Source: Malachius bipustulatus (taxonomy: Eukaryota > Arthropoda > Insecta > Coleoptera > Melyridae). Taken from it: 64,000 nt of DNA. Positions 37,702 to 50,213 of this stretch are shown here, piece by piece. Where the stretch lies: NCBI GenBank assembly GCA_910589415.1, contig OU342630.1:20865867-20929866 (forward strand), in the 5' to 3' direction. How positions within the stretch are numbered: the first letter of the stretch is position 1; each line of letters begins with the position of its first letter. The notes beneath the pieces are model-generated. The model ran no database searches and was not told where the DNA came from. It worked only from the letters and a program-made list of their open reading frames with translations. The position numbers were made by a program, and so were the translations under genes.

Positions 37702-37992
37702 ATAGCGTTAAGTATTAGATAGAAACTTCTTTACTTGAAAGTGAAAATATAAGTGTAGACTTTTGGTACAAAAAATTGATCGAAAAAAAGAAGTTGCTAC
37801 AAGACAATTCAGCGTAAAGAAATCGTGATGTGAAAGGTTTGGAGTCGCTAAATAGAGTCGCCCCGAGAGTAACCAATCTCGGTTTCATGGTTTCATCAGC
37901 ATATCCAATGCTGATGATTAATTTATGAAAATTCGGAGTATTATTATGAATTTCTAAAATAACTGCAAAATCCTTTTTACTCAGACATTTCC

Positions 37993-37998
37993 AATAAA
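37993..37998 (+). terminator. Poly(A) signal of gene B (AATAAA)
   Basis: Canonical AATAAA about 290 nt after the stop codon of gene B; it is the first such hexamer downstream. Confidence 0.55.
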
Positions 37999-38426
37999 AT
38001 TTAGTACAGTACCGTTTTGAGGGCTGGTGAATCCTGTGACGTGCCCAGTTTTTTTTCTAAAAAAATCGCTAATATGAATGTTTGAGATTTAACAAGCAAA
38101 GACTGATCTAGTAGGCCGTGGATTTTGTAGGAATGAGACGCTTTTTGCCCCCAAAATATAGTTTATCAAGCTCTATGATTTAAAAGAAATCCTTTCAAAA
38201 TCGCACCATAAATTAAGATTATACAGGCTGCTTCAAGAACAAATGGGTCACACTGTATATACTTAATGTAGACCTATACTTTACTTATAATAGTGATATT
38301 AGGAACTATGGGAATGTAGTCAGTTTAAATAAAAAACACTCTTTTTTTCTACGTCATAGTTCCGAATTTAAAATTTTCTTCTTCAGGGCTATCTACAATA
38401 TGATTAACAATATGGAAATCTAGTAC
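37999..38426. other. Downstream of gene B; nothing recognised
   Basis: AT-rich sequence without frames or repeats I could place. Confidence 0.5.
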
Positions 38427-39176
38427 ATACCGTGTGTCCCCGGATAGGTGAAACGACTCTTATAAAAGACAAAAAATTTTGGATTTCAATTTTAATTTTT
38501 TGGGGTTCAGCCCTGCTTGGCTAAAGAATAATTTCTAACAAAATTTTAGTTTGAAAAATCAAGCATGGCCTTGGAAATTTCCAAGAAACCGGTTTTTCTG
38601 TTGAGTAAAGTCACTTTTATGTGGCAAAAACGACAAAATGTTATTTGAAAAAGTTGTTCAGAATCAACATTTAGGTCCCTATAGCAAATTTCAAAATCAT
38701 AGATCAACTTTTATTTTTTTCATTTATTTTTATGTTTTATTTCACAAATCAAAGATATTCATTTTGTAACAATGACTGCCATGGAAAAACCAAATTGTAT
38801 CCATATCAATAGCAATCTGTCAATATCAGTCTTTGTTAAAATGAAATTATTTGATTTGTGAAATAAACATTAAAATAAATGTAAAAAATAAAAGTAGGCC
38901 TATGATTTTGAAATTTGGTACACGGATCTAAATGTCAATTCTTAACAACTTTTTCAAATAACATTTTTTCGTATTTGCCACATAAAAGGCACTTTACTCA
39001 ACAGAAAAATCGGTTTCTTGGAAATTTTCAAGGCATGCTTGATTTTTCAAAACTAAAATTTTGTTAGAAATTATTCTTTAGCCAAGCAGGGCTCAACCTC
39101 AAAAAATTAAAATTAAAATCAAAAAATTTTTGTGTTTTATAAGAGTCGTTTCACCTATCCGGGGACACACGGTATA
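38427..39176. mobile_element. Foldback element, tip ATACCGTGTGTCCCCGGATA
   Basis: The 750-bp palindrome: left tip and AGGTGAAACGACTCTTATAA mirrored by TTATAAGAGTCGTTTCACCT and CGGGGACACACGGTAT. Blocks TTGGCTAAAGAATAATTTC and CCAAGAAACCGGTTTTTC also pair. Short relatives of its tip occur at 55597-55620 and 62512-62546. Confidence 0.85.
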
Positions 39177-40320
39177 TTATTTTAGGTGTTAGGTATAACG
39201 ATGTTAATTTTATACCTACAGAATTTGAGATTAGAATAAAACAGCTGTATTAATAATGAGAGGCGTATAGTAATAGGGTTTTAAATAGTTGGCTACTAAT
39301 AAGAGACTAGCAAAAATGCATACAGCAACATTTCTGGCTGTCAGTTCATTATTGGCAATCAATCAATCATCTAAATAATATAACTTTTAGTAGCCATTAT
39401 TTATTAATAATAGTGTGTTATTAGAGGCTACTAAATGTAGGTACATGTAGTCCGGTTATTACATACCGTGTTATAATTGATATATCAATATAATGTTATA
39501 GATGTATTGTCTTTTAGGTCAAAGCATTACATCAATGCTGAAAAAGTTAAAAATACAAAAATTAAATTTTGCGATTTTATCAGCATAATAAATATTGTTA
39601 ACCAAATTTTTGATATTTTTTATTATTTTCAAAAAATTAGGAAAAAGACCAAAACAAATTGAAAATGAAAATTGTTAGGAAATTAAAACGCCTCCACCCG
39701 CCGTTACATCAAGTAAACGATCCCTGCCAGCTCATTAAATATTCATAAAATAGAAACGCTCTAGCTAGTGGAATTTCAGCATGTTAGAAAAACATCCGAG
39801 AGAGCCGCAACGGCAAGGGTAAAACATTGCCAGATGCCTTTATAAAAAACGCCTCGCACCGATTAGAAGAATAGGCTGACCTAGATACGGACCGGGTGGA
39901 AGATTTGTGAAATCATAATCAGACAAAAGCCCCTTGCAAAGACAATAGTAAGTCGCTAGGTATTCCACCCACGATAATGAAAATTTCACCAATCGATAAA
40001 GCGAATTAATAAATGAAGGTAGCCGGAAATTCACCATAATCCCTAGACGGCAAACAGGTGAAAATGCGAAGTGAAAGTTAAGCCGGTGTAATTATAATAG
40101 CTAGGAACAATGGAAAGGTACAGAACGCGTTGGCCGATTTGAAGGAAAATTTAGGTAGTTGAAGTTCAGGACAATTCAGTAAGGTAGCCGCGAGGCCAAC
40201 TCGCTAAGTCTCGTGATTAGGGAGATATGATAAGGAATAAAACACATAAAATCACGGTATAAGGCGGTGCCAATGAGGGGCATTGTTGCGTGTCGTGTTT
40301 AGAAAGCGGGCCGCTGCTTC

Positions 40321-40328
40321 TATAAAAG
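40321..40328 (+). promoter_or_regulatory. TATA box of LTR-like element
   Basis: TATAAAAG, followed about 25-30 nt downstream by a TCACAG initiator-like sequence, in a GC-richer context. Confidence 0.5.
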
Positions 40329-40399
40329 CAGACGTCATATCACAGCTCACACAGATGAAGATCAGCTTCCAGGCAGGTCGCATGTGACTCCTTAACCCT

Positions 40400-40780
40400 T
40401 TAGTCGTTGTCCAGAGATGGCATATTGTGAACTCCAGGCAACGGCTCCTTCTTTAACCAGCAGTTCAGCCCGAGACGACTTTATGTGAACTCCAGCCGAA
40501 TTGTCCTTCTTCAACCTGAGAATTTCCATTGCCAATTTAGTTAGGGTCAAATCGCACCCAAACAAACTTCTAATCATAATTCTTAACCAGCAGTTCGGCC
40601 AGAGATGACTTTATGTGAACTCCAGCCGAATTGTCCTTCTTCAATCTGAGAATTTCAATTTCCAATTTTGTTAGGATAAAATAGCCCCCAAACAAACTTC
40701 TAATCACAATTCTTACCCAGTGATTCGGCTAGAGACGACTTTGTGTGAACTCCAGCCGAATTTACTTCCTCAAAACCAAT
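40400..40780 (+). repeat. 130-bp tandem repeat, about three copies
   Basis: TCCAGCCGAATTGTCC-type starts at 40491, 40621 and 40751 give an exact 130-bp period. A diverged partial unit precedes. It lies in the leader part of the LTR-like element. Confidence 0.9.
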
Positions 40781-41251
40781 CCATCGATAAATTGATTAGG
40801 GTGGACCTCATTTTAACAAATTAACGGCCAAATAAATAATCAAACAGATTCACCAAATCCACGAGCGCAGATCCCATTTTAAATCAAGTAAAATAATCAG
40901 CTAGGAGTTAGGCGGCATCAGTAGCAAATACCTAGTAGGTACCTACTCAATCACGTTAACCAATAAAGAGACCGCGGCAGGAAGGAAATACAACAACAAA
41001 TAATTACAAGTTCACGTATGGGAGGTCGAGAAAGAGCTAGGAGGAAATCAGAAATAATTCAAGTTAGGAATAAATAAACATTCCTATTTCTCGAAGAGTC
41101 CGAGTTTTATTTTTTTATTTGGCGCAGATGTGGGATCGAACAAATATTAGGCAGGAGGCTGTCCCTTTAAATTATACGATATTAGAAAGTGAGAGGAATT
41201 CCCTCGCTATTGTATGGCACCATAAATGAAGATCACATAGCAGAGCACCCT

Positions 41252-41300
41252 CCGATATAGAACAGGTCCAGATAGAACAGGTCCAGATAGAACAGGGCGG
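41252..41300 (+). repeat. 16-bp tandem repeat, about three copies
   Basis: Units of AGAACAGGTCCAGAT type repeat about three times before changing to AGAACAGGGCGG. Confidence 0.85.
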
Positions 41301-41711
41301 CGTTGTCAGATGTAGCACCTGCTACTCGCATATATTATCAGGAATGTCAGTTCCATTGCAGCAACCGATTAGGATTTATAATAGGTACTCGATTACCACA
41401 CGTTGGGTGAGGCATTCATCTCGATGTCCAGATGGAGACCTCAGGTAGCCGGTAGAAAAGCATGGCTCTTTAAAGTGGAGATCGCAGCACGCCACGGGTC
41501 AATAAAACACCCGCAGTGTAGGATAGGTAAATCAGCGAATATAGAATCCAAATCACCAAATGTTGAGGAACAAAGACTTTCGAAAGAAAGAACGGAGCCA
41601 ACATGCTCTGGATAATTAATTAAGGTGTGTAGCAAAATCTACAATAATGCAGTTGATTAAGGTTTCAATCTGAAAAGCACTCGAATGACGAGTAAGGTAA
41701 ATCACAAGGTA

Positions 41712-41890
41712 GAACAGTGACAAATGCCTAAGGGCAAGGTAATATATGTGACGTAAAAGTCGCCTTACGGGGCAACATCGACAGGTGCAATAAAAGGTAT
41801 AACAGTGACAAATGCCTAAGGGCAAAGTAACATATGTGACATAAAGGTCGTCTGACGAGGCAGCATCGACGGGTGCAAAAAAGGTAGAAC
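41712..41890 (+). repeat. 88-bp tandem repeat, two copies
   Basis: CAGTGACAAATGCCTAAGGG occurs at 41715 and 41803, followed in each case by a TATGTGAC...GGCAACATCGAC-like unit. The two short minus-strand frames here merely reflect the repeat. Confidence 0.85.
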
Positions 41891-42299
41891 AAGACAAATA
41901 ACAACAAGGTATGCAAAGTGATAACTAAATACAGTATCACCCAGGTTATGAATTAAATTAACGGAGGTGGAATATATTCACACTCTTAGGTAAATCAACT
42001 GTGAAAATAAAATAATTAAATAAAAGAGAATCGGAAGGAACGATTTTATAGAGATACGAAATCAACTTTCAGGAGAAGTGGCAACCCCGTACTCGAATGA
42101 GCCTCGCATCTTAAGCGGTCCGAATCCCCGTATCCGAACACGAAAGGTAGCTCGGTAACCGAACTTGCCGCCGGCCTGTCTAGGCGCGAGATTCAACACA
42201 GTCCGACACAACGGGCGACTCCGCTAGCTATACAGGGCGATCCTCCCGGTTGTGCCATAGGTACGAGGTCTACACATAAATAATTGTAGTCGGTGAAAT

Positions 42300-43010
42300 A
42301 ATACACGATAAATTCGTACGAGAAATTGAATAGGTAAACGAGGCAGACATTTCCGCAATATCCCGGATAGTCTGAAACCAAAGTGGTTGTCTTCTTTAAT
42401 TAATTCAAGCAGTTGCTTGAAATGAAATCAAAGAAAATAGAAAAACGAAATTAGGCAAAGCAAATCGTTGAGTAGGTAAACGAGAGAGACATTTCCGCAA
42501 TATCCCGGATAGTCTGAAACCAAAGTGGTTGTATTCTTTAATTAATTCAAGCTGTTGTTTGAAATGAAATCAATGAAACCAGAAAAAGGAAATTAGGCAA
42601 AGAAAATCGTTGAATAGATAAACCAGACAGACATTTCCGCAATATCCCTGATAGTCTGAAACCAAAGTGGTTATATTCTTTAATTAATTCAAGCTGTTGT
42701 TTGAAATGAAATCAAAGAAACCAGAAAAAGGAAATTAGGTAAAGAAAATCGTTGAATAGGTAAAACAAACAGACATTTCCGCCATATCCCGGATAGTCTG
42801 AAACCAAAGTGGTTATATTCTTTAATTAATTCAAGCTGTTGTTTGAAATGAAATCAAAGAAACCAGAAAAAGGAAATTAGGTAAAGAAAATCGTTGAATA
42901 GGTAAAACAAACAGACATTTCCGCCATATCCCGGATAGTCTGAAACCAAAGTGGTTATATTCTTTAATTAATTCGAGCTGATGCTTGAAATGAAATCAAA
43001 TAAATGAAAC
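42300..43010 (+). repeat. 142-bp tandem repeat, five copies
   Basis: GATAGTCTGAAACCAAAG recurs at 42366, 42508, 42650, 42792 and 42934, an exact 142-bp period. Units three to five are nearly identical; the first two are slightly more diverged. It is non-coding and lies downstream of the LTR-like region; whether it belongs to that element is uncertain. Confidence 0.93.
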
Positions 43011-44579
43011 AAAAGCAAAGCGAAATAATAAGAAAGCACAGCTGTGCAAAAGAGTGGTTTCTGAAATAGATAGAAGTGTGAAAGATATATGAAATATATC
43101 TATCTTAGTTTTCCACTTTTTTATACTCTCTATGCAAAATCACAGTCCATCTCGCCCTTCACCATTTTACGCTCTTGCAAACGAATTCTCTCGCCCATCA
43201 CTCGCTTTTAGCCATCTGACAGGAAACCAACAGTTAACAACAAATCTCAGTAAATTTCCCCGCTTTTCCGAAAAAAATCCCAACCAACCGAGATACAATG
43301 AGTCATAGTAGGTTCTTTTGCGCATTCGTTTCGGCCATACTAATCCTGGCATACCTCAATCAACGAGCAGGGGTAACTACGTGAAGACAACGGTAAACAT
43401 AACGAAAGAAGTCACAGCGGTCCTCTTAGGGGAAACCCAGAGGTAAATAGACGATCACAGTGGCTTTTTGCGACAGACCATGGGACCCGGGTTCGTGTCG
43501 TTACAACTTATCATATAGCTTTTCACAAGTACACTTATCATTTTTTTTTTCGCGTAATACAAAAAAATATTTCGAAATATTTTCAAAAATGTTTAGGTAA
43601 TTTTTTTGTTTTTTAATTTTATTTTTAGGAAATAATAAAAAATATGCGAAAATTTTGCCAAAATAATTGTGCTGATAAAATTGCAAAATGTATTTATTTT
43701 TTCTTGACCTAAAAGATAATCCATCTATTTATATCATTATATTGATTTCAATTATTTTTATTAGGGCATGCAAATACTCAAAATAGCAAAAACCTATAGA
43801 CAATTTTTTTATAAATTTTTTTTTTTTAACTGTGCTATATTGTAATATTTATATACTATTATTATTATTATTACTTCTAGGGTAGGTTCAAAGCCCTTGT
43901 ACTGAAGCTTGCGCTTATTGTATCCTTTTGGATGATTAGCTCATCAGTCCCGTCTCCTGAAAGTATTTCAGTACGAGTCCAATGGGTGCTTGTTCTATTT
44001 CTTTTGGTTCTGCCATTTCGATCTCAAATACTAGAAGCGTTAAGATACGCAACCTTATGGGAGAAACTGTGCACAGGACGATATACCGACAAATAGATGG
44101 CGACAGCGTCGAAATATACCGAAGCTCGTGAAAGTGGATATCGTTCCAAGCGCTCAGTCGATTTCAGGATATCTGGGTAGTAACTTCGTACGCTTATATG
44201 AATATCTATTGAAATCATGCCCATGCGGCAGTTTAGCGATGGACAGGGAGCTAAGGGTTTATGACGGGGCAATAAAACCATTTAGTTCAGTTTTATGGGC
44301 CTGCACTCGTGAATTATAGATTTGAATAGTTGTTTCATTTGGAAAAAAATATGTATACCTACCGACTTTATGTTATAATTAAAGGCATTAGATATTTCAA
44401 GACCAAGATGATGATTTATATTCCAACAAAAATATTAATTTTCAATAGGTACAATTCGTTGTGAAACAAATTATTCAGCATCATCAACAAATCAGCTACC
44501 GTTCTTATTATTCTTAAGAATACTAGCTGATTTAAATATTTTAATAAACTAGGTAGGTATAATATGTTGGATAAAATTT
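43011..44579. other. No gene recognised
   Basis: A GC-richer patch at 43130-43500 and another at 43880-44290 interrupt AT-rich DNA; neither yields a domain. The 85-codon minus frame at 44024-44281 is unsupported. Confidence 0.5.
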
Positions 44580-44869
44580 AGTTAAGTCAGCACTCTATTG
44601 CTAACTTCGTTATTTTTGGATCTACAAAATCGGTGAAATGAAATTAGCAAACTATAGTAGGTACCTATATAGTATTTTTTCCGCTGAATAAAACAACAAT
44701 GACAACTGAAAAACAAATGAACATCGCGTTTTCGAGTTATGTCAAAAAAATCTATTTTTTTAAAATGAGACATCCGATATATTTTTGTGTTTTCATATTT
44801 CCTGTGGAAATCCAATAAGCATAGTTTTTACAGTTACGATTTAAATTAATTAATTTTTTGAGTTATAAA

Positions 44870-46884
44870 TAGAGCTCGGATTATATGCAAGAAAAATTAC
44901 AAAAATATGCGCATATACAGGGTGTCTGCTTAAGGCTGGCCACCGGCTATATCTCGGAAACTAATGGGCCTATAACCTCAAAATAAAAATTTTCCAGACA
45001 TAAGTGATCACGAGAAATTCTATGAAAATATTTTCAAGATGGTCGCACTTCCGGAAATACCGGAAGTTGACACCTACTTCGTTATTTTAACGGGAACACC
45101 CTGTAAAATATTATATTTTTTAAATGTCTGAAGAAATCGAATACAGGTGGTTTTCACCATTGGAATTTAGATTGAGCGGTTTATGAGTTATAAACAATTG
45201 AAAATCGTCATTTTTCAAATTCAAGGCCCTGTACAACGGAAACGGCTCAAGATATCTAAAAACGGTTTACATGTCCCTATCTTAACTTTTCACATGGTAT
45301 CCTTCTATATGTGGTTTAAATTTTAATACAGAGTGATGAAAAATCGGATAATTTTCATCACCCTGTATTAAAATTTACTCCACATAGTGGGATAAAACAT
45401 GAAAAGTTAGGATAGGGACATGTAAACCGTTTTTAGATATCTTGAGCCGTTCTAGTTCTAGACTGCTTTGAAGTTGAAAATTTTCGATTTTCACTTGTTT
45501 ATAACTCATAAACCGCTCAATCTAAATTCCAATGGTGAAAACCACCTGTATTCAATTTCTTCAGACACTTGAAAAATACAATAATATACAGGGTGTTCCT
45601 GTTAAAATAACGAAGTAGGTGTCAACTTCCGGTATTTCCGGAAGTGCGGCCATCTTGAAAATATTTTCATAGAATTTCTCGTGATCACTTATGTCTGGAA
45701 ATTTTTTATTTTGAGGTTCTAGGCCCATTAGTTTCCGAGATATAGCCGGTGGCCAGCCTTAAGCAGACACCCTGTATATGCAAGGTTTTTCAACCAAATA
45801 TGCAACAAAATATGCAAACTATACGCAAAACATATGCAAAATGTTTATTTAACGGAAAATAGTAAAAATGCAATAAATTATTGTTTTCAATAAGTTTTTT
45901 AAGTATAAAGTAGGTACATACATAACACTGTATTTTTATTTATATAAAATCATATAAAAGATTTGGTTTACAATTATTATTATTCAATTAATACTAAAAA
46001 CATTACTATTTACCTTTACAATTAAATGTTTTTCCAAGTTTTCCACTTAAAATGATTGTCTTCTATCTCTATCACTTGCCATGTGTTTATATGCAGAAAA
46101 ACTGCATTCTACATCAACAGATGTAATAGGAGCATATTTTAATAATAAAATTATTAAAGGATCAATTATTATTGTCAACTCGTTTGAAAAATCTCCATTT
46201 AAAACTTTCAAAATCACTGTCAAAGTACTAAACCCACTATTTTTACTTAATGTTTCACTGAGTTTTTTTTATTATTGATTGAGCAGTAGGTCCATGTATG
46301 TACACTATCTATACTACCAATTTTAAATTCTCTATTAGTTTTACAGATTCTCGTTTAGCGAAGTATACCCTGTTTTTCAAGCTTAGAAATTGTGTTCGCA
46401 ATTATTTTATATTTAGTTGTTAATAAAACTAAGATGTTAGCCTAGTTTCTTATTGCTTAAAATCTTTTTCGCTTTCCTAATTTGCTGAGGAACTATCTTC
46501 ATCAAATTTCGACATTAATTCCTGAATTTCATTTAAATGGTCGAAATAAAATAAAGCAGCCTCGAGCCAGGTGCCCCATATCGTGTAATTATAGGCCTAG
46601 CCTAGGAGGTAAATAACACTTTCAAAAGGGTACAGTTAAATAAAAAAAAATTGAAAAATCCATCACAACAAGATTCACTTTAAGCTTATTTTTGGTTTTT
46701 ATATAATATTTTTTCTAGTATATCCGCCAATAATAATTATTGTCAAAATAAGTATTTTATGTGGCAAAAATAACAAAATATGCAGAAATATGCAAGTTTC
46801 CTAAAAAAATGCATTTCGTGCGAAAAATGGATAAAAAATGCAAAATATGCAAAAATATGCATTTTGCATATAATCAGAGCTCTA
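44870..46884 (-). mobile_element. hAT transposon relic with TIRs and 8-bp target duplication
   Basis: Terminal inverted repeats TAGAGCTCGGATTATATGCA and its right-end counterpart (TAGAGCTCTGATTATATGCA when reversed) differ at one position. GTTATAAA is duplicated at 44862-44869 and 46885-46892, the 8-bp duplication of hAT elements. Minus-strand coding scraps include GTWLEAALFYFDHLNEIQE (about 46500-46580) and SVDVECSFSAYKHMASDRD then VENLEKHLIV (about 46030-46140), resembling the C-terminal dimerisation region of hAT transposases. Multiple stops mark it as dead. A foldback is nested at 44914-45778. Confidence 0.85.
44914..45778. mobile_element. Foldback element nested in the hAT relic
   Basis: The arms start TATACAGGGTGTCTGCTTAAGG and end CCTTAAGCAGACACCCTGTATA, a near-perfect palindrome of about 865 bp with blocks such as GGCCACCGGCTATATCTCGG mirrored. 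No open frame is shared between arms. It interrupts the ATATGCAA-rich hAT end, so it is the younger insertion. Confidence 0.85.
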
Positions 46885-47575
46885 GTTATAAACAAATGTA
46901 AATCGGAATTTTTCATTTTCAAAACAGCGTAGATCGTAAACGACTCATTATATCGAAAAATTGCTTACGTGGCCCTATTTAAACTTTTTATGTACTGCTA
47001 TGATGTGGATGAATTTTTTGTTTAGGGTGATGATCTTGAATCGTTTCCGATGTAACCTCTACACTGCTTTCAAAACGAAAACTTGCAATTTTTATTTGTT
47101 TACAACTCAAAAACTAACTAATTTATCATTATTGGATTTTATCGGGAAATATGAAAACACAAAAATATACCGGGTGTCTCGTTTAAAAAATAGAACTTTT
47201 TGACATAACTCGAAAACACGATGTTCAATTGTTTTTCTGTTGTCATTGTTGCTTTATTCAGCGGAAAAAATACTATACATACCTACTAGTTTGCTAATTT
47301 AACCGATTTTGTAGATCCAAAAATAATGAAGTCAGCAATAGTGCCGACTTAACTTTGAAGACCCTGTACCTATAGGTACAGGCTAATCAGTAACTCGCGC
47401 ACTCCGAATACAGGGCGATCTAGAGCCCATTAAAATTGATTCTACAAAAAAACTTGAATCCAACGGTTGATTTTCAAATTACAGAGTTTCCCTCATCCGA
47501 GTTTAAAGGTAATTTTTTCAATTGAAGTCAATATGAAGTCAATTTCCTTCATATTGCTAGCCTTACAGCCAATTT

Positions 47576-47773
47576 TATAAAGGCTCATTAGGCTAACGGG
47601 CAGATTTCTGTGCTCGTTTTTGAAGCTACTATCGACGTCGAATGACTTTCATTAACGTTTTTGTAATTACTTTCATGTCGAGTATAGATAAATTTTAAAA
47701 ATTTTCACTTAGGCTCGATACCTTCTTCAGAAATGACCACAGAAATCTGCCCGTTAACTTAATGAGCCTTTAT
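47576..47773. mobile_element. Short inverted-repeat MITE (about 200 bp)
   Basis: TTATAAAGGCTCATTAGGCT and ACGGGCAGATTTCTGTG pair with CACAGAAATCTGCCCGT and AATGAGCCTTTATAA. Non-coding. Confidence 0.75.
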
Positions 47774-48214
47774 AATACCCGCTGTTATTGTTTTTATGGC
47801 GTTCGGTTAAAAGATACCTTTTGTTTTCGAAAAAATAACTCATTAGAAGTATTATTAATTAATTATCGAAATTTTCATAAATTCATATCGTTAATTTAGT
47901 AAACAGGTACTTAGGTATATCATATACCATAATAGTAAATGCAAGATTTATGGTGATTATTTGTTTGTTGCCGAGAGAAGCTTGAAAATTGAGAATTGAG
48001 ATGGAGATGAATATGAAATCCAGGAAATAAAAATAATAAGAACCGCTCCGGAGCTCTGACCTACATTATAAAAAGTTAAAAGTTAAACCGGTTGGGGCTA
48101 TAAAACACCCTCTTCCACTATAGTTCTATAATTTCAACACACTCTGCGGGGCTGGCAGCACCTTCAAATGAACCGATATGTGGATAAAGGGGAAAGAGGG
48201 TAGCTCGAGCGACC

Positions 48215-48436
48215 GAGCACACAATTTTACATTAGGTTGCGTATCTTGCTAGAAGTCTAGTAAGTTCCCTCTAGTGCTGGGCAGTCACACATTAGGTGGT
48301 ATGGGGTTTCCTCCCCCTCCCCGCATCTCCTGCAATCTGGGTTATTTTTCACTCCTATTATTAAGAGGTGTTTTATTAGTGGGCAGTGTCCTGTTAGAAG
48401 TCCAATTGCCCATCTCAGCTGGTGTTTACTCAGCAT
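48215..48436 (-). pseudogene. LINE ORF2 C-terminal fragment
   Basis: Reading the minus strand from 48435, LSKHQLRWAIGLLTGHCPL, then HLLIIGV, CRRCGEGEETPYHLMCDC and PALEGTY precede a stop. This is the C-x2-C...H-x3-C domain downstream of RNase H in R1/jockey-type LINEs, clearly related to but distinct from the copy in gene A intron 2. Nothing recognisable remains upstream or downstream. Confidence 0.8.
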
Positions 48437-50213
48437 TTATATACTAAAAATTATTCATAATCAATGTGAATGGCAACAAAATGTTGTATTTTATGCCCCC
48501 TTCAATAGCCATTTTGATTTTTCTCCATAGGTTGTTTGGTTTTCGAGAAATTTCATTTTTTTCTAGAGGCTGACAATTTTAAGTGCACGAAAATACACGC
48601 GCATCAAAAAAACAAAATTTGCAATTCTTCAAATATTGAATACCTAACTTGAAAACTATGGAATATACAAAAAAATTACAGGAAACCTTTCTTTTAGGAA
48701 ATATCCAAGCTTCATTTCTTCTGAGTTTTTTTTTATACATCCAACGATTAACGAGTAATTAGCGGAAAAATACTTTTTTCATCAAATGAGTAGTTTTTTG
48801 TGGGGACGCACTGCACCCCCAAAACTGATTTTGTGTATTTATGATTTATGTTTTATAACTTCTTCACTAACAACTATTGAAGGAAAATCTTAGATAAGAT
48901 TATTTATGAAATTTTGGTACATTGTTCACTTTACCGACTGGACTAGAGATACAGAATTAATTTTAGGTCGTCCGTATCTGCTATATGGGTCGTCATCTAG
49001 GACCCTGCAAAAAAAAGAGTGACTCCAAGTCCCAAATACCATTTAATTTCTGACTTTTTTCAACTGGTCCAAGGACGTTGGTACATCCAAATCACGGAAC
49101 TGTTTTACAATTTCCCGATTATCTTTGTTAAGTACAAGGTGATTTCTGTAATTTAATCTTCTTTTTCGAAAAAACAAAAAGCTTTTTTCGTTGATTGACG
49201 TTATAAAGAAAAACATTGCCACCGCAAAACCATAAAGCAAGCAATATGACTTTATATTGCAGTTATTTCGCGAAAAAATGTTTTCGGAAACACAAGAATT
49301 AAATTTTGAATAAAGCTTTCACAAGTCAGTACAAAAATACGCAGCATTTTCCGAGACTTTTTCTCAATTTAATGTCCTATTTCGTATCTCTCAAGATAAC
49401 CAATATTCTCGTTCATTTTCTCTAAAAACGGGCAGCCTCTATATACAGCACTATGTTTCTAATAACTAATAATGATCGATTTCGAAAACCGATTAAAATT
49501 TCAGTTTGTGGCTAAGTTTTTAGTTGGTTAATAAAAATCTAAAATTTAGTGTCACTAAGCAACAATAACTAGGTACCTACCAATATGAAATTATCTTTTA
49601 AAAACAACTCATCACTAATAGGTCAAACAACAACTTATACAAGCAATTTAGTTCAACAAAGTACAAGTTTTCGTGTTAAGGATTTACGAATTATGTATAA
49701 CATTTCTGTATTACCTATCGCTTGAATAAATTAGAGATAAATCCTGTTTTAAGACACCCGTAACATTTTGATAATTTTTAATGCTTGAATCTAATTACAT
49801 AATAATTGATGACAAATAAAACACTAATCTTTTAAATTTTAATTTATATTGTTGTATTAGTAATAATGCAACACGTGTTTCCCCACTTTCAGCACCGCAT
49901 CTTCAGACAATATATAAATGAATATTACACTTATTGATATTAATGACACCAACAATATGGTAGCTGTTGTAGGGATTACTGATAATATAACAAATAAGTA
50001 ACTAGATTTAAATGAATTTCAATAGAACTAACTAGATCATAATGTACCTAATTTCTTCAAAATTTTCTCACTTGTTCATATCAAGAAGAAAACCAAACAA
50101 TGGAGAACGATGTAGAACATTAATTTATAAATCTAATTTGATGAATTCCTGAATGTAGCGAGAACAGCAGCCGTAGAGTATGCTTTGCGACATATCTGAA
50201 AGTTAAGCTTAAA
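48437..50213. other. No gene recognised
   Basis: AT-rich; frames are shorter than 70 codons and have no recognised motif. Confidence 0.55.

Larger units (their letters stand above)
39674..41119 (+). mobile_element. LTR-like region of a non-coding retroelement
   Basis: A possible left end TGTTAGG lies at about 39674. There is a TATA box (TATAAAAG, 40321-40328), a poly(A) signal (AATAAA, 41073-41078), and a primer-binding-site-like TGGCGCAGATGTGGGATC at 41120-41137. The transcribed part contains a 130-bp tandem repeat (separate entry). No opposite LTR was recognised and no gag/pol follows, so it may be a LARD/TRIM-like derivative or a lone LTR with leader. Confidence 0.5.
41138..42299. other. 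Non-coding region following the PBS-like site
   Basis: Apart from the 16- and 88-bp tandem repeats there is no gag- or pol-like frame. The GC-richer stretch 42060-42250 has no recognisable content. Confidence 0.5.
44580..47371. mobile_element. Outer foldback element split by the hAT relic
   Basis: The left arm 44580-44860 (GTTAAGTCAGCACTCTATTG..., AACATCGCGTTTTCGAGTTA..., TGTTTTCATATTTCC) is mirrored by 46890-47371 (GGAAATATGAAAACA, TAACTCGAAAACACGATGTT, AGTCAGCAATAGTGCCGACTTAAC, then ACCCTGTAC). The central GAGTTATAAA / GTTATAAACAA sequence is where hAT inserted. Confidence 0.75.

Noticed and set aside
42300..43010. Regular repeats resembling a CRISPR array
   Set aside because: The 142-bp units are contiguous and near-identical along their whole length, with no unique spacers, in a eukaryotic context.
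43440..43505. tRNA-like sequence (GGGTTCGTGTC with an upstream TAGACGATCACAG shared with SINE copy A)
   Set aside because: No convincing A box, cloverleaf or tail; too little similarity to call a third SINE.
46081..46278. 65-codon plus-strand frame
   Set aside because: It is antisense to hAT transposase remains, which read correctly on the minus strand.
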